From NCBI RefSeq assembly GCF_001544555.2, contig NZ_FCOK02000065.1:1-55952 (forward strand): a stretch of DNA of 55,952 nucleotides, read 5' to 3'. Made by a program: the position numbers and the translations under genes. A model generated the notes under the pieces. It was not told the DNA's origin. It made no database searches and saw nothing but the letters and a program-made list of their open reading frames with translations. Shown here piece after piece: positions 22,886-32,199 of the stretch (positions are counted from its first letter, which is position 1; each line of letters begins with the position of its first letter). Source of the DNA: Caballeronia udeis. Lineage in GTDB: Bacteria > Pseudomonadota > Gammaproteobacteria > Burkholderiales > Burkholderiaceae.

Positions 22886-23743
22886 TCAATAGTGGTTCTT
22901 CAGCGATGAGGACACGGTGAACAGCGGCAAATATGGCCCTTGGCGGATGTTGTTCATCAGCCCCCAGTACATAGAGCGCGCGAACTGATGCTCGCACCCC
23001 TCTGGGTAGATGTAGCGATATAGGACGCCGTCAGGTTCACGTTCATAGGACCGGTGGAATTCGGGCTGTAAGTACTGATGTATCCCCCATAGAAGGTCGT
23101 TCAGCATCTGCGCTATGTGGCTGGAATGGTAAATAAAAATATCATCGTGGAACCATTCATAGAAATCGGGGAGTGCGCGGAACCCGGCCTCCGCATCAAT
23201 GCTTACCCCACATCTACGAAGCGTCTGGACTATCTTGTCGACGTTGGATTGCAACCGGGAGAAATTATGCTTGGCTATGTCTCCGCAAATTTTGATATAG
23301 CGGATTCGAGGAATACGAATGTTGGCTTTGACACCAATCGACCCGAACCACACATCCTCGACGAAGCAGTCTTCTTCGAGCCACGTGGACAGAGCGTCAA
23401 GAGGCCTCTTGATGCAGTCGACTTTTTTGCCTAGGAGCGGGGCATCGCATATCTGCCGGAGATAGAACAGGTAGGTGTAGTCGGTAGCGCGGGCACCATT
23501 CGGTGGCTGCTTCAAACTGAGAAAACTCTCTTTGCCGCCGCGCTCGTTTGGCTGCGAAAGAAAGTCTCCTAGCAAGATATTGAAAAGTCTTCGGTCGTTC
23601 GAGTTGGAGAACATCAACGTGACGTCGACGCTTCGCTCCAGTTTTTGGAAGAACCCATAGTTCACCATCCCTGCCAGCATGTCCCACACGGCAAGGAGGA
23701 CAATCGCCTCCTGTTCCAAATTATTGAACGGCTGTGCGCGCAT
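22886..23743 (-). CDS. Unrecognised protein of the minus-strand nuclease operon
   Basis: A 285-aa soluble protein rich in aromatic residues. Visible pieces are VWDMLAGMVNYGFFQKLER near the N terminus, a helical centre with DIAKHNFSRLQSNVDKIVQTL and a WFHDDIFIYHSSHIAQMLNDLLW segment. The helical make-up with scattered His could suit a HEPN-like fold, but no defining motif (RxxxxxH) stands out, so no family is assigned. It begins 27 bp after the YaaC-like gene and is the last gene of the operon. It may be an accessory or a self-protection component. Confidence 0.7.
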   Translation of the reverse strand: MRAQPFNNLEQEAIVLLAVWDMLAGMVNYGFFQKLERSVDVTLMFSNSNDRRLFNILLGDFLSQPNERGGKESFLSLKQPPNGARATDYTYLFYLRQICDAPLLGKKVDCIKRPLDALSTWLEEDCFVEDVWFGSIGVKANIRIPRIRYIKICGDIAKHNFSRLQSNVDKIVQTLRRCGVSIDAEAGFRALPDFYEWFHDDIFIYHSSHIAQMLNDLLWGIHQYLQPEFHRSYEREPDGVLYRYIYPEGCEHQFARSMYWGLMNNIRQGPYLPLFTVSSSLKNHY

Positions 23744-23770
23744 ATAAGTTTTGGAGGGATAGAGCCGGGC

Positions 23771-24991
23771 CTAGGTCGGACCAAAGATTGACCCAGCTTG
23801 TACGGCGTACACAGTATCGCCAGTCATTCGCTCAAGCGCAATCTTCGGCAGCACGTTGTCCACGATGACCAGGTAGTGCTCAAGCAAAGAACGAAGGTGG
23901 TCCAGCGTTCCGTCCTCGATTTCATGCCATAGGCTAGGCAAATATCGAGTCACTATCGAGAATGCGTACAGAATCACGAAGTGCAGAGTAAAAACGTCGT
24001 CGGTTCCCCAGAAAGGGACCACGACGCTGGAACCGCAATAGCCGGACTTATGCAATGTGAGATGCTGGTGCCAGTGTTCGTTCGCTGGGTGTTCAAGTTC
24101 CCCCGTTGGAAGTACCTGCCCAGTGAACGGGTCTTCCCTGTCTTCAAAACGCTTGATTGGTAGGTCAAGCGCATTTGCCTGTTGAGCGGTAATTTTGTAG
24201 CCGACAGGACATATCGCAATGGAAGACGTTGTGTTCAGCGCTGGTGTCAACGTCTTGGCATCGTACAGGCTGCCAATCGTTGATGAACCAATCTGGTCGA
24301 GCTGGTGTTCCAGCTCCGAGTCGTGCCGCTTCCCTACGTGAAACGATAGCGGGTACGTGCCGAAGTATTCCTGAGCTACGCTTTGCAATTCCGGAACTCG
24401 ACGTAGAAGGTCAGCGAGCGAAACCAGACGCGCCCGCTCCGCGTCAGTCGGCACTTTACGTAGCCTGCGGTCGAACGCAAATCCGTCGACGGGCAGCTTT
24501 CGCGTCTTGCTGTAGGCAGCAAAGTGCCCTGACTTCATGCAGCCGATGAGGTAGTTCGCGGGAAATCCTTCTGTATCAGCAGCTATCGTGAACAGGCCAT
24601 GCCCCTGCTCTGTATGTCGCTGTATTGACGGCAGTGTGCTTGTCTCGTCGCCAGCAGCAATTTGCTCGGCTATCGAGACTTGCAGCAACGCATAGTAGCG
24701 AGAAAGCACACGAGCGTTTAATCCACCCGATTTGGTTTCCCAGTAGCCGACCGCTGACCGTACGGCCCACGCCATGCCCGCCGCCTTTTCGGCCAGGGCG
24801 CCTTCTGGCATCGCCGGCGACCGGCGAAGAATGACCTTCTCGCACAGTTGATGGCTGGTCAGCCGCTTAACGCGTAGCCAGATAACTTCGGACAGGTTGT
24901 CCGCAAAAATATGCTCTGCCTTCATCGAAGGCGTCTCCAGTTTGGTCTTGGCGAACGCTGGCCGCCATTCGAGGGCTGACACGTCACTCAA
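23771..24991 (-). CDS. YaaC-like protein
   Basis: A 406-aa protein that resembles the YaaC family: a helical first half with SRYYALLQ at residues 97-104 and a GHGL motif at 130-133, followed by long alpha/beta sequence. YaaC-like proteins have no agreed function; I recall them near nucleases and in defence neighbourhoods. The stretch LHFVILYAFSIVTRYLP near residue 335 is hydrophobic but is typical of the family core and is not a sure membrane helix. Its start overlaps the end of the nuclease gene by 4 bp (ATGA), so the two products are made together. Confidence 0.65.
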   Translation of the reverse strand: MSDVSALEWRPAFAKTKLETPSMKAEHIFADNLSEVIWLRVKRLTSHQLCEKVILRRSPAMPEGALAEKAAGMAWAVRSAVGYWETKSGGLNARVLSRYYALLQVSIAEQIAAGDETSTLPSIQRHTEQGHGLFTIAADTEGFPANYLIGCMKSGHFAAYSKTRKLPVDGFAFDRRLRKVPTDAERARLVSLADLLRRVPELQSVAQEYFGTYPLSFHVGKRHDSELEHQLDQIGSSTIGSLYDAKTLTPALNTTSSIAICPVGYKITAQQANALDLPIKRFEDREDPFTGQVLPTGELEHPANEHWHQHLTLHKSGYCGSSVVVPFWGTDDVFTLHFVILYAFSIVTRYLPSLWHEIEDGTLDHLRSLLEHYLVIVDNVLPKIALERMTGDTVYAVQAGSIFGPT

Positions 24992-26955
24992 GACCGCTTC
25001 TCGCGGTGCTGAGGAACGTCGCCGTCATAGAGATGCGGTGCGGCCGGCTGCCTGCTATTTTTGCCCTTAGCGGCCTTGACTTCGCGAATCATCCTAAGCT
25101 GAAATTCGGCTTCCGATTCAATCCCGAACCAGTTTCTCACATCCGAGCGACTCCATTGCATCGGTCGTTGTCGACGATGACCGGCCACTGGCGGCACGCG
25201 CGGATGTCGACGGCGTGCATCCGCCTTAACATTCTTTACGGGACGGGCGAGCCAGGTGGCTAGCTCATCCGCTTTGAAGTATTGCAGATGCACTTTGCTC
25301 CGCGACGTTTGGCTTCGCAATCTACCAGGCTTCGCGCGCCGAAAGCGGCGCAAGGGTGGGGTTCGGAGGCCGACCCTAGGCAACGACGAATCTACGGCGA
25401 ACGCAAGCTTGACCAAGTCCAGTGCGAACGTCTGGAATGTCAATGACGATTGACCAATCGCGTAACCACGTTGGACAGGTTCCATCAACCTCAACGACTG
25501 CACGGCGAAAGAGTCCTCCGAGAGAAATCGGTCGAGGTCTGCCTTCGCGGGACGAAGCAATTGTAGGGTCCTGTAGTCCCGCCCAGATACTCCCACGGTC
25601 CCGCTTTCCAGCATCCTCACGGCTTCGCGCACCGAACGAACGGCATGGCCACCGACGGTCCAACCGTTGAACATGCGATTTCCCATCATCACGCAGGTTC
25701 GGATACGTAGCTTCTGCGGACATTTCCATCCTAATCTCTGAAACAGCTGAGTTCCCTTTTGCGTATCTTTAAATGCAGCAACCGCCCGGTCCAGTTGAAC
25801 CGCTGCCTCTTGCGCATAATTTAAGGACCTTCGAAGTTCGTGAACACCTGCTGGATGCAATGGATTCTTGCATTCGAAGAGATAGAGCGTGTCTCCTTTT
25901 ATGGCCATTACATCGATGTCCAACTGACGACCATCATGCTTTGTCTGGAATGCGACCTTGGTGCGAAACCCCGCTTCCGCGAGGGCTTCTCCCAGTGCGA
26001 CTTGAACCGGGTCCCTATCATTTGGCCAGGCGATTCTTGACTCGGTACTTTGAAGGAGATTGCGAAATACGTTCGAGAAACCCAGTATGTTCATCGGAAC
26101 CACATAGCGGCCGTCCACTTCCAAAATCGGCCGATACTGAATGTCAAAGAAGCCCCGGCTATGTCGCGAATGGGATAGGGAGTCGATGACCGTGTCTATG
26201 TATTCAGGAAGAACGCACGTAGAGAAAAAGGTCTTGAGCTCATCCTTCTTGAAGACCGGGATTCGACTTCGCATCGCAATCGGCTCTTCCAAAGAGTGCA
26301 AGTCCCGCAGCTCTCGCCAGAACAGTTTTCGTACAAAATCAACATAGCGTTGTGCTTGCCTCGCTTCCTCGACTGGCAACCCGTTCTTGAGCCTCAACGC
26401 AAGAAGTTCGTCCGGTTGGCAAAACAGGTCATAGGCCGCCACATTCACCTGCACCGCATCCTGCCGGAATGGTATCTTGCGAAATTGAGCAGGCGCCGAA
26501 GGCGTCCCTGGTAGCGCGAGAGCGTAACGAGGAATTGGATGCGTGAGGAGCCGAAGCCAGCGGCGGTCACTGCGCGAAAGAATGGCTTCTATCACTTCTT
26601 CGCAAGTGTGAAGCCCAGCGTGGAGTTGGTTGCTTTGATGTGATATCAGAGTGCTAGCACTTTGAAACTGGATGTAGCCGTAGCGAATGCTCCGCTCCAA
26701 AAGCTCCTCACTCGCGCGAACGATAACCTGTCCGTTCTGCGAGGTTGCGCGGTACCCATACGCGTCAACGAGCGTTTCCGCCTCACCAACCTGCCTTAGC
26801 ATCATTGAGTCTTCGAGCATTCTTCGGTATTTCCCCGATGCTAGACCGGGCTCGTCCACGAGGCCAAAGCCGTGCGGCTCGACCTTCACCGTATCGAAAT
26901 ACAAATGGGTGAGCAACGATAACCCCTCGCCAAGTTCTCTCAATACTGTGCTCAA
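24988..26955 (-). CDS. PD-(D/E)XK nuclease-like protein with C-terminal helix-turn-helix
   Basis: A 655-aa protein, probably the effector of this operon. Residues ~318-395 form a restriction-endonuclease-like core: Glu323 in the first helix, Asp346/Asp348 in QLDIDVMAIKG and Glu361-Cys-Lys363 in LYLFECKN. A basic linker (about 530-555, Arg-rich) leads to a module with YFKADELATWL (559-569) that resembles the 73-aa protein at 18642. The N-terminal ~300 residues are of unknown fold. The frame opens at a TTG at 26955, inside the upstream gene, with a 173-bp overlap in another frame; this could mean frameshifting or a sequencing or natural frameshift that splits one longer protein. Confidence 0.75.
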   Translation of the reverse strand: MSTVLRELGEGLSLLTHLYFDTVKVEPHGFGLVDEPGLASGKYRRMLEDSMMLRQVGEAETLVDAYGYRATSQNGQVIVRASEELLERSIRYGYIQFQSASTLISHQSNQLHAGLHTCEEVIEAILSRSDRRWLRLLTHPIPRYALALPGTPSAPAQFRKIPFRQDAVQVNVAAYDLFCQPDELLALRLKNGLPVEEARQAQRYVDFVRKLFWRELRDLHSLEEPIAMRSRIPVFKKDELKTFFSTCVLPEYIDTVIDSLSHSRHSRGFFDIQYRPILEVDGRYVVPMNILGFSNVFRNLLQSTESRIAWPNDRDPVQVALGEALAEAGFRTKVAFQTKHDGRQLDIDVMAIKGDTLYLFECKNPLHPAGVHELRRSLNYAQEAAVQLDRAVAAFKDTQKGTQLFQRLGWKCPQKLRIRTCVMMGNRMFNGWTVGGHAVRSVREAVRMLESGTVGVSGRDYRTLQLLRPAKADLDRFLSEDSFAVQSLRLMEPVQRGYAIGQSSLTFQTFALDLVKLAFAVDSSLPRVGLRTPPLRRFRRAKPGRLRSQTSRSKVHLQYFKADELATWLARPVKNVKADARRRHPRVPPVAGHRRQRPMQWSRSDVRNWFGIESEAEFQLRMIREVKAAKGKNSRQPAAPHLYDGDVPQHREKRS

Positions 26956-27496
26956 CCGAAGTAGGGTCTCGTCCGTTCATCTCAGACATTTGAAACATCA
27001 AGTCCAACTCGGCGTACGCACTTTTGAGTGCGACCGACTTCCGTTTGCAAAGCGTAGCCTCCAGACGGCTTCTTACGCGCATCGCATCTCTCGAAAGCGC
27101 AGTAATGGCAATGACCGATTGAAGGTAATCCGAGGTGTCGGCGGTCACATGGATGCCGATTCGACTTATAACTGCCGTTAGTGCTCGGCGCAGCACCTCA
27201 CCTTCATATCGATACCTGCTTATTCGGAGGTGTCCTCTTGCTTTGATTTTCTCGATAAACGCTTTCTGTGCGAGTTGAAGTGCCAAACACAACAAATCTT
27301 CCGCGCGCCTCGAATTGTGCGACTTCAGCGAAGCTTCGATTTCGGTCGAGAACCACGCGAAATCTTCGGAGATTGGAGCGCGAATCCCGAGCAAAGCCGA
27401 CCGAATCGTCTCGTCTTTCCAGGGTCCCGTTCCAAGGAGAGCCGCCGCTTCGGCAATGCCTCCCGCTGTAGCGATGTCCTGCGTCGTTGATATCAT
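26783..27496 (-). CDS. Unrecognised helical protein, overlapping the nuclease gene
   Basis: A 237-aa open frame whose first ~175 residues look like a genuine helical protein (for example AAALLGTGPWKDETIRSALL and RRAEDLLCLALQLAQKAF). The last ~55 residues, which overlap the nuclease gene in another frame, turn Arg/Gly-rich and look like a shadow. The true protein may therefore run on into the nuclease frame near 26950-26985, giving one product of about 840 aa. No family recognised. If separate, it heads the minus-strand operon. The divergent gene at 27906 lies 410 bp away. Confidence 0.6.
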   Translation of the reverse strand: MISTTQDIATAGGIAEAAALLGTGPWKDETIRSALLGIRAPISEDFAWFSTEIEASLKSHNSRRAEDLLCLALQLAQKAFIEKIKARGHLRISRYRYEGEVLRRALTAVISRIGIHVTADTSDYLQSVIAITALSRDAMRVRSRLEATLCKRKSVALKSAYAELDLMFQMSEMNGRDPTSVEHSIERTWRGVIVAHPFVFRYGEGRAARLWPRGRARSSIGEIPKNARRLNDAKAGW

Positions 27497-27905
27497 CTAA
27501 GTCGAATAAAGCTCGCAGAGGAGGTTCACAGTTTGGACAAGAGAATACTTTATCCCTCAAACACGGCGCCGGGTTTTCTCCGTTCTTGACTTGCCGGTTT
27601 GTGTTTTCCGGCAGGGCGACGTCTGCATCCCACCTGCGGTACCGCAACGCTCGATGTCGGGCAAGCGCGACGAGCGCCGTTCAGGTTTTGGTGAAATTTG
27701 TGCCATCTCGCCCGTACTATAAGGCCATACTACGAGCATCGGCTGGCTGCGTGACCGGCGGCCTATAACTCGACTTCTGATTGTGAGCAGCGTGACGAAT
27801 CCACTCAACCTCGACCTCCGGGCGCGGGCCGAACTGCTTGCCTACCAGTCGTAAATCGCAAACGCGCAACGCTATTAACATAGCGCCTATAAGAGCGGGG
27901 ACCAA
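27497..27905. other. Intergenic region between divergent operons
   Basis: About 410 bp between the minus-strand nuclease operon and the membrane-protein gene. It should hold the promoters of both. The open frames here are short and of shadow-like composition, and I see no clear -10/-35 pair, repeat or terminator. Confidence 0.45.
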
Positions 27906-30900
27906 ATGAGGAATGAAGTCGAACGAGTCCAAGAGACATTCAGGTTAACACGTGAGCGCATTAAGGCGAAGTGGGTGGCGGCCACACGTCCTCCTATCGA
28001 CCTTGTGACCTTTGTTCTCAAGCTTATCAAATCACTGAGCAACACTCCGTGGTCGGTCCGAAGCATAGTCCGCAGTGATATCGCGGATTGGCGCTCGTTC
28101 AATCGCTACCAGAGAAGCCAAGGTTTGTCCCCGTGGATGCGGTCGCTAACACATGCGGGAGAACATCCAATTTGGCTCTGCCTATCAGGTCCTGTTGCAA
28201 TCTGCGTCTTGCGGGTACTGGTTCACTACCTCCCGGCCTCGATGCATCCTGCAAGCTGGAAAAACTGGCCGAATTCAGACCGACTGACCTACTTCACGAC
28301 GCTGTGGTCGGTGCAGGCGACTATTGCAGCTCTGGCGTTTCCCATGGTCATTGCGTTCGTGGCAGTCTTCTTGCAGCGGCGACCGGCCGCCGACAATGCG
28401 ATGCACCTGTACATGCTGAATTCGGGTGCACTGCCCGCCGGTCTATCGTCACTAATGTTGGTGGTCGCCATGGGCGTCCAGTATGTCGCGGTGCCTCATC
28501 AAGGTTCAAGTTCCCTTCTTCCTTGGGGAGCACTTGACGCAATCTGGTTTACTATAAACGCCCTCCTAACGGCTCATTTTCTCTACAGGACTGTGGAGTT
28601 TCTGCGGGCAGATGTTCAACTTGATGTTGTGCGGCGTCACGTTGTCAGCGTTGCGCTCCCCCGCGATGTCGCACGTCTGTGGTCGTTCCAGGTCTTCGCC
28701 CAAGCACATTCCAGAGGCTGGATTTCCACGCCGGACTATCTGGACGAAAAGAGCACGGAAGGACCGAGAGTTCACCTGACGCGCTACCTTTTAGGAAGAG
28801 GAACGCAGCAAGGAACGATTGAACTTCGGTCGGAATCTCGACTGACTAATGTGCGTTTGTGGCCGCTGGTGGTTGTCATAGCACTATGGGCTCGCGCCGC
28901 GTCCAAATGGCCACGTCCTGCGGCGGAGCAATTCCAGCGTCGCGCCGTTTGGCCCACACTATCGGTGCCGATGACGCCCGGCAGTCGCTACCACGAGACG
29001 TTACCCCTTGCGCTCGTCGAAGCGGGACCCGACCTCGATGAAGTGCTTCGCTCGCTTCTGCGTCGGGCGTTTTCCTTCACAAGTGTCAAGAGAGAACGCT
29101 TCGAAATTCAGGTGGCGTCCGTGCTGGAGGAGTTTGAACTCGACGCGCGCACTGCGGTAAGTAAGCCAAACGTCAAAGAATTCGAGCGAGCTTACGAAAC
29201 ACTTGTCGGTCTGCACCGGCTACTTTTGGGCGCATCCTTGTTCGAATCAAGCGATGGCACCGTGACCAGCTGGGCGTTGATGCCAGACCTCGAGCACGTC
29301 TTTCAACGTTCGCTATACGAGAACTGGAACAATACGTATCGCCACTTGTTCTTGGCGGCAATCGAATCCATGGCTACCGACGCTAGCCCAGTACGTCGCC
29401 TGTGTCATATCGTTCGGCACCTCGGTGGTCGCGAGCTTCGTGAGTCTCCCGCTGAGATTCGGGAAGGAATGCTGGACCTTCCCCTGCTTCTGATGTACCA
29501 ACTGGGGGATTGGTGGGCCCGGCAGGTAGAGGAACAGGGTGCGGGTCGGCATGGCGCACATCAGATGGTGACCCTGATACCTCCGCTATTCCACGTATAC
29601 GAGAATGTTATCTCTACGTTCGTTGGTGGGTGGGAGAACGCAAAAGATGACGTCGCAGAGATGCCGGCAAGCTCTGACACTTTCGAGTGGACGAGCGCGT
29701 ACAAAATAGCAAAGCTGAGAGCGGCACACGTTCAGGGCACTTCAAAACTGTTAATCGCAGCGGTTATGCGAGGAGACAAAACCGCGGCCGAGTGGTTTGC
29801 TGACGCGCTCGGCAAGTGGTGGGGAGACTCCACATACGAGCACCAGCCCTTTGTGCTTGTCGGAAAGACAGATTTTTTTACGGTGGACGACCTAGAGGCC
29901 AATTGGCAAGAAATCGAAGCTTCCTTCGGTCTAGCCGATGAGAACTCATTTCCGACGGGAATACGTCAGACTGAAGTGCAGCGTGGCGTATTGCGCGCAG
30001 CTCTGCTAAACCTGTGGACGGATATTCGGCTTGTAACCGTCGAGCTACTGATATCTCTTGCGTGCCAACACGACCAGCAGGACCTCAACGGGTCTCTAGC
30101 CATCGAAATTGCTACCGGGTTGCTCAACGGAAAACAATGGCGAACCGGCGGTACGGCATCAGAGTCGCTGCGCGACATGACGGCGACAGAATATCTGACA
30201 GCCAAAGTCCGGCAGTTTGCGTCGGGAGGACATTATCGCACCGGGTATGTCTCTCGGCTCGACACCTTTGTCGAAAGGATAAAGAATACGCAGCAACCAG
30301 GCATGATTAGCTCGCGCGTTTATTCCTCCTTTGGCGCGGACGACCTCGAATCACTTCAGGAACAACAGCTGATACTTCTTGCGGTGCTCTCTGACAAGAC
30401 GTGGCAACTGACGGCGTCGCTGAGCAACCAAATTGATGTCTGGATGACTCGCCAGTACCGGAGCATCGAAATCGTTCGGAGTCGACTTGACGCCTGGCTA
30501 CGTCGCCTAAGTGACACAACTGAACTATTAGCGCCGGTAGTCGACACACTGCTGAATCGAACTGGCAAGCCTCAAGACGCCCCATTAGCTCGCTCTAATC
30601 TGCATACGAGCCTGGAAGCAATTAAGGCTACCGTGGAGAACCGGCGAAACGAAGTGCTTCACGACGAGGCCGTCGACCCCGAGCGGCTTGAGCAGATTGC
30701 GATGTTCGCGTCGCGTAGCGCCTTTAGCACACAGTCCGGCCCGTTTCCTCTGCAACTATTCGAGCAGAACTTCCGCGATAGCGATGCTCCGTTGGAGGAC
30801 TTCAACTTGACCGTGCGCCAGATTCGCAAGGGAGAGATGACGAAGGTCGAAATGGACCAACGCGCAATAAACGAATCAGATTTTTGGGACGACGCTGTAC

Positions 30901-31424
30901 GAAACAATGTAGGGCAGTTGATTATGTGGGACGTTCTGCGCGCTTGCGATGCGGGCGCTCAGTTAGTTCCGGATGCCGAGTTGTACTGGGCTGCTGTCCA
31001 ATCGTTCGCGGAGTCCATGACGGCCCAAGGTCTGCATCCAATCCTTTTGCTGGAGAACCCGACCAAGCCCGATTGGGTATGGGAATGGCAGCATGCATAC
31101 ATTGGCTTGGGTTATCAGAAGCCGCAAGACCTTCGGGTTTGGCATGCGAACGACAAAGGGCATGCTTACATCTGCAACTTCAACGATGTCGAGGTTTATG
31201 GAGTGTTCCTGCAACCTGGCCAGTCGATTCTATTGACGCGTGAAGCCTTTGACGAAATCAGCTTCCAGAGATACGCCGAGGGTCGGTATGTCGACACTTC
31301 GTACACAGCGCGGTCCGACAGCGACTCGCTGATAGACATTCATCTCAAATTCTCGAGGCAAGTGGCAATCGGCACGGTAGACGCGTTGCGGCTAGTTTAT
31401 GCTCAGGAGGAGAAAGCGCCCTGA
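27906..31424 (+). CDS. Large predicted membrane protein (1172 aa)
   Basis: A long protein of unrecognised family. The N-terminal ~85 residues are basic. Four hydrophobic segments follow, at about 88-110, 130-157, 173-196 and 207-233, so it is most likely anchored in the inner membrane. About 930 residues of soluble, helical sequence follow, probably in the cytosol, without a Walker, nuclease or protease motif that I can name. An aromatic stretch near 1040-1060 (PTKPDWVWEWQHAYIGLGY) precedes the end. It stands alone, with a GGGGA site before the ATG. Its setting between defence genes makes it a candidate single-gene defence protein whose membrane segments may be the effector part. Confidence 0.7.
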   Translation: MRNEVERVQETFRLTRERIKAKWVAATRPPIDLVTFVLKLIKSLSNTPWSVRSIVRSDIADWRSFNRYQRSQGLSPWMRSLTHAGEHPIWLCLSGPVAICVLRVLVHYLPASMHPASWKNWPNSDRLTYFTTLWSVQATIAALAFPMVIAFVAVFLQRRPAADNAMHLYMLNSGALPAGLSSLMLVVAMGVQYVAVPHQGSSSLLPWGALDAIWFTINALLTAHFLYRTVEFLRADVQLDVVRRHVVSVALPRDVARLWSFQVFAQAHSRGWISTPDYLDEKSTEGPRVHLTRYLLGRGTQQGTIELRSESRLTNVRLWPLVVVIALWARAASKWPRPAAEQFQRRAVWPTLSVPMTPGSRYHETLPLALVEAGPDLDEVLRSLLRRAFSFTSVKRERFEIQVASVLEEFELDARTAVSKPNVKEFERAYETLVGLHRLLLGASLFESSDGTVTSWALMPDLEHVFQRSLYENWNNTYRHLFLAAIESMATDASPVRRLCHIVRHLGGRELRESPAEIREGMLDLPLLLMYQLGDWWARQVEEQGAGRHGAHQMVTLIPPLFHVYENVISTFVGGWENAKDDVAEMPASSDTFEWTSAYKIAKLRAAHVQGTSKLLIAAVMRGDKTAAEWFADALGKWWGDSTYEHQPFVLVGKTDFFTVDDLEANWQEIEASFGLADENSFPTGIRQTEVQRGVLRAALLNLWTDIRLVTVELLISLACQHDQQDLNGSLAIEIATGLLNGKQWRTGGTASESLRDMTATEYLTAKVRQFASGGHYRTGYVSRLDTFVERIKNTQQPGMISSRVYSSFGADDLESLQEQQLILLAVLSDKTWQLTASLSNQIDVWMTRQYRSIEIVRSRLDAWLRRLSDTTELLAPVVDTLLNRTGKPQDAPLARSNLHTSLEAIKATVENRRNEVLHDEAVDPERLEQIAMFASRSAFSTQSGPFPLQLFEQNFRDSDAPLEDFNLTVRQIRKGEMTKVEMDQRAINESDFWDDAVRNNVGQLIMWDVLRACDAGAQLVPDAELYWAAVQSFAESMTAQGLHPILLLENPTKPDWVWEWQHAYIGLGYQKPQDLRVWHANDKGHAYICNFNDVEVYGVFLQPGQSILLTREAFDEISFQRYAEGRYVDTSYTARSDSDSLIDIHLKFSRQVAIGTVDALRLVYAQEEKAP

Positions 31425-31442
31425 CAAGTACATCTCCATACA

Positions 31443-31472
31443 AATTCCGGTGTTTCGGCTTTCTCCGGAATT
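31443..31472 (+). terminator. Possible terminator hairpin after the membrane-protein gene
   Basis: AATTCCGG and CCGGAATT pair perfectly across 14 bases, 19 bp after the stop codon. No T run follows, so it may stabilise the message rather than end transcription. Confidence 0.4.
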
Positions 31473-31581
31473 GTGTTCCCGTCCTGTGGGGTGCTCGCTC
31501 TGGACGGATTGCATTTCAGCGTCAGGTCGCGGAACGCCTCACCTGCGCTAGACTAGTTTGAGCAACCGGAAGGAAACCTGA

Positions 31582-31854
31582 ATGATACGCAAGACGCTCA
31601 ATGCTTCGCAATTACAGCAGGAGGTCAACCGGCGAATCCATCGACTGCAGGAAATCGTCGAGGATGGCGTGAAGATTCGTGTGCCGCGGCCGCAGTTGCA
31701 AGAGGCTGACAAGACAGGCTGCAACTGGAACATGACCCACTTCGGCAACGCGGTCGGCTTCGAGCGCGACATCGAGGGCGTGCTCAAGGCCGTGCGTGCG
31801 GAATACAACCTCAATACCGAAGTGAAAGACACCGGCAACCCGTTTGGGGACTAA
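31582..31854 (+). CDS. Small conserved-looking hypothetical protein (90 aa)
   Basis: A 90-aa protein with a helical start (QLQQEVNRRIHRLQEIVEDG) followed by KIRVPRPQLQEADKTGCNWNM and a helix with DIEGVLKAVRAEYNL. AGGAAA precedes the ATG at a good distance. Base composition is closer to the chromosomal backbone than to the island neighbours. I do not recognise a named family. It is single, flanked by short non-coding stretches. Confidence 0.65.
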   Translation: MIRKTLNASQLQQEVNRRIHRLQEIVEDGVKIRVPRPQLQEADKTGCNWNMTHFGNAVGFERDIEGVLKAVRAEYNLNTEVKDTGNPFGD

Positions 31855-31986
31855 CCGCGAAAGACATCGGTTCGTTGTTCGTTTTTGATGGCGTGGGCAC
31901 TCATGATGCGCTTAGGGGTCGCGAGCGTCCCGGTCTTATCGCCAGCCGGAAGTTCATGGTCGAGCCAGTTTCGCGGCACCTTGCGG

Positions 31987-32199
31987 TTACTTCGCGTACA
32001 TATCAATGAACGCCGCGATGCTGCTCTCATCAGGACCCACTGCGCCTTTTTCTTCGCCGTTCGGGGTGACCAGCCAGAACCAGTTGTACGAGCCTCCCAC
32101 GAGCCAGTACTTGTGCTTGTTTACGATAAGACTGCCAGCGAATTGTCCTGATGGTACCCGAGCTACGCCCGTAACCCCACCGCACTTCGCGAATGCCAT
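31987..32199 (-). CDS. Small hypothetical protein (70 aa)
   Basis: A 70-aa protein with beta-like sequence (GSLIVNKHKYWLVGGSYNWFWLV) and no signal peptide. Its ATG shares a base with the stop codon of the gene upstream (TGATG), so translation is coupled to it. No family recognised; the pair may form a small two-gene unit. Confidence 0.55.
   Translation of the reverse strand: MAFAKCGGVTGVARVPSGQFAGSLIVNKHKYWLVGGSYNWFWLVTPNGEEKGAVGPDESSIAAFIDMYAK

Noticed and set aside
27557..27808. Antisense frame in the gap before the membrane-protein gene
   Set aside because: Arg/Ser-rich product, no ribosome site and no neighbour in its direction close enough.
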